A DNA stretch of 64,000 bases, taken from positions 130,759 to 194,758 of the forward strand of contig NZ_LWBU01000179.1 of assembly GCF_001646665.1 (NCBI RefSeq). The letters run 5' to 3'. This DNA is from Streptomyces noursei (GTDB taxonomy: Bacteria > Actinomycetota > Actinomycetes > Streptomycetales > Streptomycetaceae). Below the pieces are notes generated by a model. It searched no databases, was not told the origin of the DNA, and saw only the letters and a program-made list of their open reading frames with translations. A program made the position numbers and the translations under genes. This document shows, piece by piece, positions 28,360-36,528 of the stretch (positions are counted from its first letter, which is position 1; each line of letters begins with the position of its first letter).

Positions 28360-28815
28360 TCAGCGCTGTGCGGGCAGCCCGGCCTTCTCCAGGGCCTCCG
28401 GGACCGGCTCCACGTCGCTGGTGCAGTGGCCGCAGCGGCTGGCGACGGCCGGGATCTCGCTGAAGCAGCGCGGGCAGTCGCGCAGGGCCGTCTTGACGTC
28501 GAAGGGCTCGTCGCGGGTGAACCGCGTCTGGATCTTCATCATCGGCACGACGACGCAGAAGTACAGCACGGCCGCGGTGATCACGAAGGCCAGCGCGGCA
28601 CTGATGAACAGGCCGTAGGGGAACTTGGCGTCCCGCACCGTGAAGTAGGAGTGGCTGAAGTCACCCACCGTGCCCGTGGCGAGACCGATGAGCGGGGTGA
28701 TGAAGGCGTTGCTGAAGGCGGTGACGACCGCCGTGAAGGCCGCGCCGACGGCAAGGCCGATCGCCAGGGAGATGACGTTTCCCCGGAGGATGAAGTCCTT
28801 GAAACCGTTCAGCAC
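28360..28815 (-). CDS. mscL: Large-conductance mechanosensitive channel with C-terminal zinc-ribbon-like motif
   Basis: Homopentameric emergency channel that opens on osmotic downshock. 151 residues from GTG 28815 (VLNGFKDFILRGNVI). It shows the amphipathic N-terminal helix, TM1 (ISLAIGLAVGAAFTAVVTAF), a periplasmic loop, and TM2 (ISAALAFVITAAVLYFCVVV). The C-terminus has two CxxC pairs (CPRC at 114-117, CGHC at 128-131), a zinc-ribbon-like addition absent from E. coli MscL. It lies 35 bases downstream of nuoN2 on the same strand, with no terminator seen between them. Confidence 0.93.
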   Translation of the reverse strand: MLNGFKDFILRGNVISLAIGLAVGAAFTAVVTAFSNAFITPLIGLATGTVGDFSHSYFTVRDAKFPYGLFISAALAFVITAAVLYFCVVVPMMKIQTRFTRDEPFDVKTALRDCPRCFSEIPAVASRCGHCTSDVEPVPEALEKAGLPAQR

Positions 28816-28850
28816 GGCCGTGCTCCTCGATGGTGCGTGGATCGACAGGA

Positions 28851-30398
28851 TCAGAAGAGGGTGTCCGCGGCGAAGCGCAGGACGAACTGGGGGTACCCCG
28901 ACAGGACCACACCGGCGGCGGCCGTCACGACGATGGCCAGAGTGACGGCCACGGGCACGGGCTGCTTCACGGGGACGGGCCGGTCCGCGGGCGTGCCCTC
29001 GCCGGGCGCGCCCTCGGGCGCGCGGAACAGCACCGCCGTCCACTGCAGGTAGTAGTAGAGGGCGATGACGACGTTGACGCCCATGACGACGGCGAGCCAG
29101 CCGAGGCCCGCGTCGACCGCCGCCGAGAAGACGGTGACCTTGGCGAAGAGGCCGATGATGCCCGGCGGCAGGCCGGCCAGGCACAGCAGGAAGAAGCCCA
29201 TGGCCAGGGCAGCGCCGGGGCGGGTCGCGTACAGGCCGCGGTAGTCGGAGATCCGGTTCGACGGGTGCGTACGGGCGACCAGGGCGGCCACCGCGAAGGC
29301 GCCGAGGTTCACGACGGCGTACATCAGGGCGTAGGCGACGGTGGCGCCGATCTGGTCGTCGCCGGAGTAGGCCGCTGCGGCGATCGGCACCAGGAGGTAA
29401 CCCGCCTGCCCCACCGAGGACCAGGCGAGCAGCCGTACCGCGCTCCACGCGCGCGTGGGGACCTGCCGGAGGGCGGCGACGTTGCCGACGGTCATGGTGA
29501 GCGCGGCGAGCACGGCGAGCGCCGGGCCCCACACGTCCGCGTACGTCGGGAAGGCGATGACGGTCACCAGGATGAGGCCGGTGAAACCGACCGCCTTGCC
29601 GACGACCGAGAGGTACGCGGCGATGGGCAGCGGCGCCCCGACATAGGTGTCGGGCACCCAGAAGTGGAACGGTACGACGGCCGTCTTGAACGCGAACCCG
29701 ACGAGGGTGAGCGCCACGCCCGCCTCGGCGAGCATCTCCAGCCGTGCCGGGACGTCGTCCAGGTTCTGGGCGATCTCGGTGAGGTGGAGGGTGCCGGTCG
29801 CGGCGTACACGAAGCTGACGCCGAGCAGCATGACGGCCGTGGCGGTCACGGAGGACAGGAAGAACTTCAGCGCCGCCTCGCCCGACATGCGGTCGCCGCG
29901 CTTGAGGCCGACGAGGGCGAAGGCCGGCAGCGAGGCCACCTCCAGGGCGACGACCAGCGTGGCCAGGTCGCGGGAGGCGGGCAGCAGCGCCGCGCCGGCG
30001 GCCGAGGAGAGCAGCAGGAACCAGAACTCCCCGGCCGGCAGGTCCTCCTCGGTGTCGTGCAGCGACAGGAGCGCCGTCACGAGCGCCCCGCCCAGCACCA
30101 GGAACTGGATGACCAGCGTGAAGTGGTCCGCGGTGTAGCTGCACGCTCCGGAGCCCGTGGTGAGGCAGAAGGTGCTCCGGTCCCCCTCGCGCAGCGGGAC
30201 GAGGGCGGCGACGGCGACGACGAGCCCGGCGATCGCGCCCCAGCCCAGGAGCTTGACCCGCCGCTTCGGTACGAAGAGGTCGGCGACGAGCACGACCAGG
30301 GCGGCCACGGCGGCGATCGTCGGCGGGGCGATGGCGGCCCAGTCGACGGACTGGACCAGGTCGCCCGCGGCTGGGGCGCTCGGGGCGGCGACGGTCAC
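28851..30398 (-). CDS. nuoN2: NADH dehydrogenase-like subunit N, second cluster
   Basis: 515 residues, about 14 transmembrane helices, an antiporter-like proton-pumping subunit. The broken-helix Lys/Glu pattern is seen in LVVALEVASLPAFALVGLK and GFAFKTAVVPFHFWVPDTYVGAPLP. GTG 30398 overlaps the nuoM2 stop (GTGA). Last gene of the nuoA2-N2 cluster; distinct in sequence from the nuoN at 58922-60586. Confidence 0.93.
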   Translation of the reverse strand: MTVAAPSAPAAGDLVQSVDWAAIAPPTIAAVAALVVLVADLFVPKRRVKLLGWGAIAGLVVAVAALVPLREGDRSTFCLTTGSGACSYTADHFTLVIQFLVLGGALVTALLSLHDTEEDLPAGEFWFLLLSSAAGAALLPASRDLATLVVALEVASLPAFALVGLKRGDRMSGEAALKFFLSSVTATAVMLLGVSFVYAATGTLHLTEIAQNLDDVPARLEMLAEAGVALTLVGFAFKTAVVPFHFWVPDTYVGAPLPIAAYLSVVGKAVGFTGLILVTVIAFPTYADVWGPALAVLAALTMTVGNVAALRQVPTRAWSAVRLLAWSSVGQAGYLLVPIAAAAYSGDDQIGATVAYALMYAVVNLGAFAVAALVARTHPSNRISDYRGLYATRPGAALAMGFFLLCLAGLPPGIIGLFAKVTVFSAAVDAGLGWLAVVMGVNVVIALYYYLQWTAVLFRAPEGAPGEGTPADRPVPVKQPVPVAVTLAIVVTAAAGVVLSGYPQFVLRFAADTLF

Positions 30399-31972
30399 GA
30401 CTTGCCTCCTGCGAGGAGCTTCTGCACGGCCGGGTCGGTCAGGCCGAGGAGGACCGCGGGCCAGAGGCCGGCGACGACGGTGAGGACGGCCAGCGGCGAC
30501 CAGGCGGCGAACTCGTAGCGCTGGACGTCGGGCAGTACCGGCTGGTCGGGGGCGGGTTTCGCGCCCATGCAGACGCGCCGCACGACGACCAGGAGGTACG
30601 CGGCGGTCAGCAGCGTGCCGAACGCGCCGACGGCCATGAAGGTGAGGAAGGCGGGACGGCTCAGGCCCTCGGCGGGACGGAACGCCCCGAACAGGGCGAG
30701 CATCTCGCCCCAGAACCCGGCCAGCCCGGGCAGCCCCAGGGAGGCCACGGCGGCGAAGGCGAGGAGGCCGCCGAGGCGGGGCGCGCGGCCGTAGAGCGCC
30801 GCGCCGGTGGCTCCGGCCAGGGTGTCGAGGTCGGCCGTGCCGTACCGGTCCTTGATCGCGCCGACCAGGAAGAACAGCAGGCCGGTGATGAGGCCGTGGG
30901 CGATGTTGGCGAAGAGGGCGCCGTTGACGCCGGTGGGGGTCATGGTCGCGATGCCCAGGAGCACGAAGCCCATGTGGCCCACGGAGGAGTACGCGATCAG
31001 GCGCTTGAGGTCCCCCCTGGCGCCGGTGCGGGCCAGGGAGAGGCAGGCGAGGGATCCGTAGATGATGCCGGCGGTCGCGAAGGCGGCGAGGTAGGGCGCG
31101 AGGGTGTGCATGCCGTCGGGGGTGATCGGCAGGGCGATCCGGACGAATCCGTACGTACCCATCTTCAGCAGGACACCGGCGAGGAGCACGGAGCCGACGG
31201 TCGGCGCGGCGGTGTGGGCGTCGGGCAGCCAGCTGTGCAGCGGCCACATCGGGGTCTTCACCGCTAGGCCGATCCCGATCGCGAGAACGGCGATGACCTG
31301 CACGGACGTGGTGATGTCACGGCCGTTGTCAGTGGCGAGTGCCACCATGTCGAAGGTGCCGGCCTTGAGCCCGATGAGGAGCAGGCCGAGCAGCATGACG
31401 ACCGAACCGAGCAGCGTGTAGAGGATGAACCGCCAGGCGGCCGGCCGGCGGCCCTCGCCGCCCCAGCGGGCGATGAGGAAGTACATCGGGATGAGCACCA
31501 TCTCGAACGCCAGGAAGAACAGCAGCAGGTCGAGGACGGCGAAGGTCGCCAGCGTGCCGGACTCGAGGACGAGCAGCAGGGCGACGAAGGCCTTCGGGGA
31601 CGGGCCCGCGGGCATGTTGAAGTAGCTGTACAGCGCGCAGAGGAAGGTCAGCAGCGCGGTGAGCACCAGGAGGGGGAGGGAGATGCCGTCGACACCGAGG
31701 TGGATCCGCACGTCGAGTGCGGGGATCCAGCCGATGTCCGTCGTGGCCTGCATCCTGGACGGCCGGTCGTGGTCGAAGCCGAGCGTGAGGACGATCGCGG
31801 CGGCGAGGACGGCGCCGGTGACGGTCACGCCGTGGCGCAGGACGGCCTGGTCCGGGGACGTGCCCCTCAGTCCGGGCGGGGCGGGCAGCAGGGCCGCCGC
31901 GGCGCCGGCGAGCGGGGCGACGACGAGGAACGCGAGAAGGAACTGCATCACGGATTCGCTGATATCGATCAC
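30395..31972 (-). CDS. nuoM2: NADH dehydrogenase-like subunit M, second cluster
   Basis: 525 residues from GTG 31972, which has GGAG upstream; ATG 31948 lacks a ribosome-binding site. About 14 transmembrane helices. Typical features are LGVDGISLPLLVLTALLTFL, FFLAFEMVLIPMYFLI (conserved Glu) and GLAVKTPMWPLHSWLPDAH (conserved Lys). A proton-translocating subunit of the membrane arm. Confidence 0.93.
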   Translation of the reverse strand: MIDISESVMQFLLAFLVVAPLAGAAAALLPAPPGLRGTSPDQAVLRHGVTVTGAVLAAAIVLTLGFDHDRPSRMQATTDIGWIPALDVRIHLGVDGISLPLLVLTALLTFLCALYSYFNMPAGPSPKAFVALLLVLESGTLATFAVLDLLLFFLAFEMVLIPMYFLIARWGGEGRRPAAWRFILYTLLGSVVMLLGLLLIGLKAGTFDMVALATDNGRDITTSVQVIAVLAIGIGLAVKTPMWPLHSWLPDAHTAAPTVGSVLLAGVLLKMGTYGFVRIALPITPDGMHTLAPYLAAFATAGIIYGSLACLSLARTGARGDLKRLIAYSSVGHMGFVLLGIATMTPTGVNGALFANIAHGLITGLLFFLVGAIKDRYGTADLDTLAGATGAALYGRAPRLGGLLAFAAVASLGLPGLAGFWGEMLALFGAFRPAEGLSRPAFLTFMAVGAFGTLLTAAYLLVVVRRVCMGAKPAPDQPVLPDVQRYEFAAWSPLAVLTVVAGLWPAVLLGLTDPAVQKLLAGGKS

Positions 31973-31975
31973 GGC

Positions 31976-33967
31976 TCACGCTCCGGCGGCTACGAGGACG
32001 GCGGCGATCGCCAGGACGACGGAGCCGGCGAGCAGGGCGCTGAGGTAGGTCTGCACGTTGCCGGTCTGGGCGCGCCGGACGGCCCGGCCCAGCAGGTTGG
32101 TGCCGCTGCCCGCTCCGCGGACGTACGTCTCGACGACCTCGCGGTCGAGGAAGGCGACCAGTGAGGCCGCCGCCCTGACGGGGCGCACGAACAGGGCGGA
32201 GTAGACGGCGTCGAGGTGGAAGCCGGCGGCGGCGTGCCGGTGCAGCGGGCCGAGCAGCAGGCGGCCGGGGTCGGCGGGGTCGGGGGCCGCCGCGATGTCG
32301 CCGTAGGCCGGGGTGTGCGTCGCGATCGCCTCCGCCTCGGACACGGCGGGTTCGGCCTCGGGGTGGGCGGCGACGGCTCCGATCGGGTGCCGGGCGGCCA
32401 TCGCGGTGGTGTGCCGCCAGGTGGCGTAGGTGACCAGGCCGCCGACGAGGGCGATGCCGGTGCCCAGCACGGCGGTGGTGACGGTCGGGGTGAGGGCGTG
32501 GCCGTCGAACCAGTCGTCGAGCACGCCCACGGCCAGGCCGAAGGCCAGGGAGGGGATGGCGAGCACCCACAGCACGGCGTTCATCACGAGCGGCTGCCTG
32601 CCGTGTTCCGGAGCCTGGGCGCCCCGGCCGCGGAAGGCCAGCAGCCACAGGCGGGTCGCGTAGGCGGCGGTGAGCAGGGCGGTGACAAGGCCGGACACCA
32701 GGACGATCCAGCCCGCCCCGGCCGGGGCGACGGTCCGGTCGCCGAGGGCGGTGTGCTCGGCGGCCACGAGGACGGCTTCCTTGGAGAAGAAGCCGGCGAA
32801 TGGCGGGATCGCGGCCAGTGCGAGCAGCGCGACCGTCATCGTCCAGTACGCGTCGGGGATGCGGCCGGCCAGGCCCCGCATGCGGGACATGGCCGCCAGC
32901 GAGTTCGTGCCGGCGGCGTGGATGATCACGCCCGCGGCGAGGAACAGCAGCGCCTTGAAGGCGCCGTGCGACAGGAGGTGGAAGACGGCCGCGCCCCGGT
33001 CGCCGACGGCCAGGGCGCCGGACATGTAGCCGAGCTGGCCGATGGTCGAGTAGGCGAGGACCCGCTTGATGTCGTCCTGCGCGAGGGCGGCGAGTCCCGA
33101 GCCGACCATCGTGACCGCGGCCATCACGGCGAGCACGGTCATGGCGGCCGCGGAGGCGGCGAAGACCGGGAGGAGGCGGGCCACGAAGTACACACCGGCG
33201 GCGACCATCGTGGCGGCGTGGATCAGCGCGGAGACGGGCGTCGGGCCGGCCATGGCGTCCGGGAGCCAGGTGTGCAGCGGGAACTGCGCGGACTTGCCGG
33301 CGACACCCGCGAGCAGGAGGAGCGCCACCAGGGTGGGGTGGTCGAGGCCGCCGGTGGCGACCGTGCCGAGGATCCCGGTGATCCGGAACGTGCCGGCGTC
33401 GGCCGCCAGCGCGAAGAGGCCGATCAGGAAGGGGACGTCGCCGAGCTTGGTGACCAGGAAGGCCTTCAGGGAGGCCGCCCGTGCCTCGGGAGTCTCCCAG
33501 TAGTGGCCGACGAGGAAGTACGAGCAGATGCCCATGATCTCCCAGCCGACCAGGAGCACCATCAGGTCGCCGGAGTAGACGACCAGCAGCATCGCGGAGG
33601 TGAACAGGGAGACGAGCGCCGCGTACGACGGGTAGCGCGGGTCGTCGCGCAGGTAACCGGTGGAGTACAGCTGCACGCACGAGGCGACGAGGCCCACCAG
33701 CACGGCGGTCAGGGCGGCGAAGCCGTCCAGGTGGAGGGCGAGGTCGATCGGCACCGAGCCGGTCGGGGTGAGCTGGGTCGCCGCGTCGATCGCCTTGCCG
33801 CCGCCCTGGCGTACGGCGACGAGGACGGCGAGGACGAGGGCGGCGAGCGTCGGCAGGACGGCCAGCGGCCGCACGAACCCGGGGGCGGTGCGGCCGAGCA
33901 GCAGGCCGCCCGCGGCGCCGAGGAACGGGAGGAGGGGAACGAGGACGGCGAGGGTCGTGGTGGTCAC
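31976..33967 (-). CDS. nuoL2: NADH dehydrogenase-like subunit L, second cluster
   Basis: 663 residues, about 16 transmembrane helices including the C-terminal lateral helix region. Family motifs are MLLVVYSGDLMVLLVGWEIM (conserved Glu), GVAGKSAQFPLHTWLPDAM (Lys) and TPVSALIHAATMV. GTG 33967 overlaps the nuoK2 stop (GTGA). Distal proton pump of the membrane arm. Confidence 0.94.
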   Translation of the reverse strand: MTTTTLAVLVPLLPFLGAAGGLLLGRTAPGFVRPLAVLPTLAALVLAVLVAVRQGGGKAIDAATQLTPTGSVPIDLALHLDGFAALTAVLVGLVASCVQLYSTGYLRDDPRYPSYAALVSLFTSAMLLVVYSGDLMVLLVGWEIMGICSYFLVGHYWETPEARAASLKAFLVTKLGDVPFLIGLFALAADAGTFRITGILGTVATGGLDHPTLVALLLLAGVAGKSAQFPLHTWLPDAMAGPTPVSALIHAATMVAAGVYFVARLLPVFAASAAAMTVLAVMAAVTMVGSGLAALAQDDIKRVLAYSTIGQLGYMSGALAVGDRGAAVFHLLSHGAFKALLFLAAGVIIHAAGTNSLAAMSRMRGLAGRIPDAYWTMTVALLALAAIPPFAGFFSKEAVLVAAEHTALGDRTVAPAGAGWIVLVSGLVTALLTAAYATRLWLLAFRGRGAQAPEHGRQPLVMNAVLWVLAIPSLAFGLAVGVLDDWFDGHALTPTVTTAVLGTGIALVGGLVTYATWRHTTAMAARHPIGAVAAHPEAEPAVSEAEAIATHTPAYGDIAAAPDPADPGRLLLGPLHRHAAAGFHLDAVYSALFVRPVRAAASLVAFLDREVVETYVRGAGSGTNLLGRAVRRAQTGNVQTYLSALLAGSVVLAIAAVLVAAGA

Positions 33968-34359
33968 GCGGCGGCCTCGGCCTTCTCGTCGGGGCCCGCC
34001 GTCTCGTCGGTGCCCGCGGTCTCGTCGGTGCCCCGGGCGCCGTCCGCACCGGGGGCCTCGGCGTTGTCACGGAGCTTGTCGATGTCCGAGGTGCCGCGGT
34101 TGCGGTAGACCATCAGGACGATCGCCAGGCCGATGCCGATCTCGGCGGCGGCGATGGCGATGGTGAAGAGGGTGAGCGCCTGGCCGGCGTGCAGGGTGTC
34201 GCGCAGCCACACGTCGAAGGCGACCAGGTTGAGGTTGACGGCGTTGAGCATCAGCTCGACGGACATCAGGACCAGGATCGCGTTGCGGCGGGCGAGCACG
34301 CCGTACAGACCGGTGCAGAACAGCAGGACGGCGAGGACCGCCGGGTAGGCGAGGTGCAT
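33964..34359 (-). CDS. nuoK2: NADH dehydrogenase-like subunit K, second cluster, acidic tail
   Basis: 131 residues; family members are about 100. Three transmembrane helices with the conserved Glu in VLMSVELMLNAVNLNLVAF and IAAAEIGIGLAIVLMVYRNRG. The last 35 or so residues are a Gly/Thr/Asp/Glu tail with repeats (GTDETAGTDETAGPDEKAEA), unusual for NuoK. Its ATG overlaps the nuoJ2 stop by one base. Confidence 0.94.
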   Translation of the reverse strand: MHLAYPAVLAVLLFCTGLYGVLARRNAILVLMSVELMLNAVNLNLVAFDVWLRDTLHAGQALTLFTIAIAAAEIGIGLAIVLMVYRNRGTSDIDKLRDNAEAPGADGARGTDETAGTDETAGPDEKAEAAA

Positions 34360-34910
34360 CAGTTGCCGTCCTCCCGCTCGCGGTCCTTGCGGGACAGGAC
34401 GATCGCCCCGACGAGCGCGGCCAGGAGGAGGACGGAGAGCGCCTCGAAGGGCAGCACCCAGTGCCGGAACAGGATGGAGCCCGACACCTTGGTGGAGCCC
34501 TGGGCGGGCCCGTCCAGGTCGATCCAGGTGGCGCGGAACGCGTCGACGACGACCCAGACCAGGGCGGCCGCGGCGGCGACGGCCACCGCCAGGGCGGCGG
34601 GGCGGTTGCCCGAGTCGGCGTCGGGCGAGCGGCCGATGGGTGCCTTGGTGAGCATCAGACCGAAGAGGAGGAGGACGACGACGGAACCGACGTAGATCAG
34701 CACCTGCACCCAGGCGATGAACTCCGCGGTGAGGAGGAGGTACTCGACGGCGAGTCCGCCGAGCGCCACGACCAGCCAGAGCGCGGCGTGCACCAGCTGC
34801 CGGGTGGTCACGGTGACGACGGCGGCGCCGAGGGTGACGATCCCGACGAGGAGGAAGGCGATCTCGACGCCGGTGGGCGACAGGAAGCCGTGGGTGGCGG
34901 CGAGCGTCAC
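34359..34910 (-). CDS. nuoJ2: NADH dehydrogenase-like subunit J, second cluster
   Basis: 183 residues from GTG 34910, five transmembrane helices. It has the conserved pi-bulge helix region QVLIYVGSVVVLLLFGLML and the N-terminal TTRQLVHAALWLVVALGG. GTG overlaps the nuoI2 stop (GTGA). A membrane-arm subunit that helps couple quinone reduction to pumping. Confidence 0.92.
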   Translation of the reverse strand: MTLAATHGFLSPTGVEIAFLLVGIVTLGAAVVTVTTRQLVHAALWLVVALGGLAVEYLLLTAEFIAWVQVLIYVGSVVVLLLFGLMLTKAPIGRSPDADSGNRPAALAVAVAAAAALVWVVVDAFRATWIDLDGPAQGSTKVSGSILFRHWVLPFEALSVLLLAALVGAIVLSRKDREREDGN

Positions 34911-35560
34911 GCGGTTCCTCCCTCGGTGGGCGGCTGCGGCTCGCCGGTGCCGGGGGCGGCGGGTCGCGTGCCGGACCCGGCGGCCCGGTCGGCTTCGGCG
35001 GCCCGGCCCCGGTCGGCTTCGGCGGCTTCGGCGGCCTGGGTGGCGGCGAGCTTCTCCGCCGCCTTGCGGGCGGCGGCGATCTCCTTGGGTTCCTCCGCGC
35101 CCGGGTCGAGGGCGGGCGGTTCGGGGACCGTCCACATCCACTCGCGGAGCTTGTCCCGCTCGTGGGTCAGTTCGTGGATGTCCGTCTCCGCGTACTCGAA
35201 CTCCGGGGACCAGAACAGCGCGTCGAAAGGACAGACCTCGATGCAGATGCCGCAGTACATGCACAGCGCGAAGTCGATGGCGAACCGGTCGAGGACGTTG
35301 CGGCTGCGCTCGCGGCCGCCCGGGGCGGCGGCGGGGATCGTCTCCTTGTGGGAGTCGATGTAGATGCACCAGTCGGGACACTCGCGGGCGCAGAGCATGC
35401 AGACCGTGCAGTTCTCCTCGAACAGGCCGATCACGCCGCGGGTGCGCGGCGGCAGGTCGGGCTGGGCGTCGGGGTACTGCGCGGTGTGGCTCTTCTTCGT
35501 CATCGTGCGCAGGGTGACGGCCAGGCCCTTCGCGAGGCCGGATCCGGGGATCGGGGCCAT
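34907..35560 (-). CDS. nuoI2: Complex I-like 2x[4Fe-4S] ferredoxin subunit I, second cluster
   Basis: 217 residues. Two complete 4Fe-4S motifs, CTVCMLCARECP (Cys 51, 54, 57, 61) and CMYCGICIEVCP (Cys 100, 103, 106, 110), correspond to clusters N6a and N6b. After about residue 150 comes an Ala/Glu-rich tail (KLAATQAAEAAEADRGRAAE), longer than usual. In this cluster NuoI2 is a plausible electron entry point because NuoE, F and G are not encoded. Confidence 0.95.
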   Translation of the reverse strand: MAPIPGSGLAKGLAVTLRTMTKKSHTAQYPDAQPDLPPRTRGVIGLFEENCTVCMLCARECPDWCIYIDSHKETIPAAAPGGRERSRNVLDRFAIDFALCMYCGICIEVCPFDALFWSPEFEYAETDIHELTHERDKLREWMWTVPEPPALDPGAEEPKEIAAARKAAEKLAATQAAEAAEADRGRAAEADRAAGSGTRPAAPGTGEPQPPTEGGTA

Positions 35561-36528
35561 TACTGGATCACCACCTTGACGATGCCGGTGAGGGCGATCT
35601 GGGCGAGGGCGAGCGGGACGAGGGTGGTCCAGGCGAGCTTCTGCAGCTGGTCCTCGCGCAGCCGCGGGTAGCTCACGCGCAGCCAGATCACGATGAAGGC
35701 GAGTACCGCGGTCTTGAGCAGGGTCCACACCCAGCCCAGGCCCTCGGCCCCGAACGGTCCGTGCCAGCCGCCGAGGAAGAGGACGGTGGTCAGCCCGCAC
35801 AGGACGACGATGCCGGCGTACTCGGCCAGCAGGAACAGCGCGAAGCGCAGACCGGTGTACTCGGTGTAGGCGCCGAAGATGATCTCGGAGTCGGCGACCG
35901 GCATGTCGAAGGGCGGGCGCTGGAGCTCGGCGAGGCCGGCGACGAAGAAGACGAGTGCGCCGACGATCTGCCAGGGCAGCCACCACCACTCGAAGGCGTC
36001 GACGATGCCGGGGAGGGACACCGTGCCCGCCGCCATGGCGACGGACGCGGCGGCGAGCAGCATGGGCAGCTCGTAGGCGAGGAGCTGGGCGGCGGTACGC
36101 AGACCGCCGAGGAGGGAGAACTTGTTGGCGGACGCCCAGCCGGCCATGAGCGAGCCGAGCACGCCGACGCCCATGACGGCCAGGACGAAGAAGATGCCCG
36201 CGTCGACGACCTCGCCGACCGCCCCCTCGCCGGGGCCGATCGGGATGGCGACCAGGACCAGGAGGTAGGGCAGCAGGGCGACGGCCGGGGCGAGCTGGAA
36301 GATGCGGCGGTCGGCGTTGGCCGGAACCACGTCCTCCTTCTGCGCGAACTTCACACCGTCGGCGACGAGCTGGGCCCAGCCGTGGAAGCCTCCGGCGTAC
36401 ATGGGCCCGAGGCGTCCCTGCATATGGGCCATGACCTTGTGCTCGGTCTGGCCGATCACCAGGGGCAGGACCATGAACACGCCGAAGACGACGAGCAGCC
36501 GGAGGGCGACGTCGAGTACGTCGTTCAC
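35560..36528 (-). CDS. nuoH2: NADH dehydrogenase-like subunit H, second cluster
   Basis: 322 residues, eight transmembrane helices, forming the quinone-entry channel with NuoB and (normally) NuoD. Conserved segments are MQGRLGPMYAGGFHGWAQLV, DGVKFAQKEDVVPANADRR, PFDMPVADSEIIFGAYTEYT and RVSYPRLREDQLQKL. A TAATG overlap joins it to nuoI2. Confidence 0.95.
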   Translation of the reverse strand: MNDVLDVALRLLVVFGVFMVLPLVIGQTEHKVMAHMQGRLGPMYAGGFHGWAQLVADGVKFAQKEDVVPANADRRIFQLAPAVALLPYLLVLVAIPIGPGEGAVGEVVDAGIFFVLAVMGVGVLGSLMAGWASANKFSLLGGLRTAAQLLAYELPMLLAAASVAMAAGTVSLPGIVDAFEWWWLPWQIVGALVFFVAGLAELQRPPFDMPVADSEIIFGAYTEYTGLRFALFLLAEYAGIVVLCGLTTVLFLGGWHGPFGAEGLGWVWTLLKTAVLAFIVIWLRVSYPRLREDQLQKLAWTTLVPLALAQIALTGIVKVVIQ

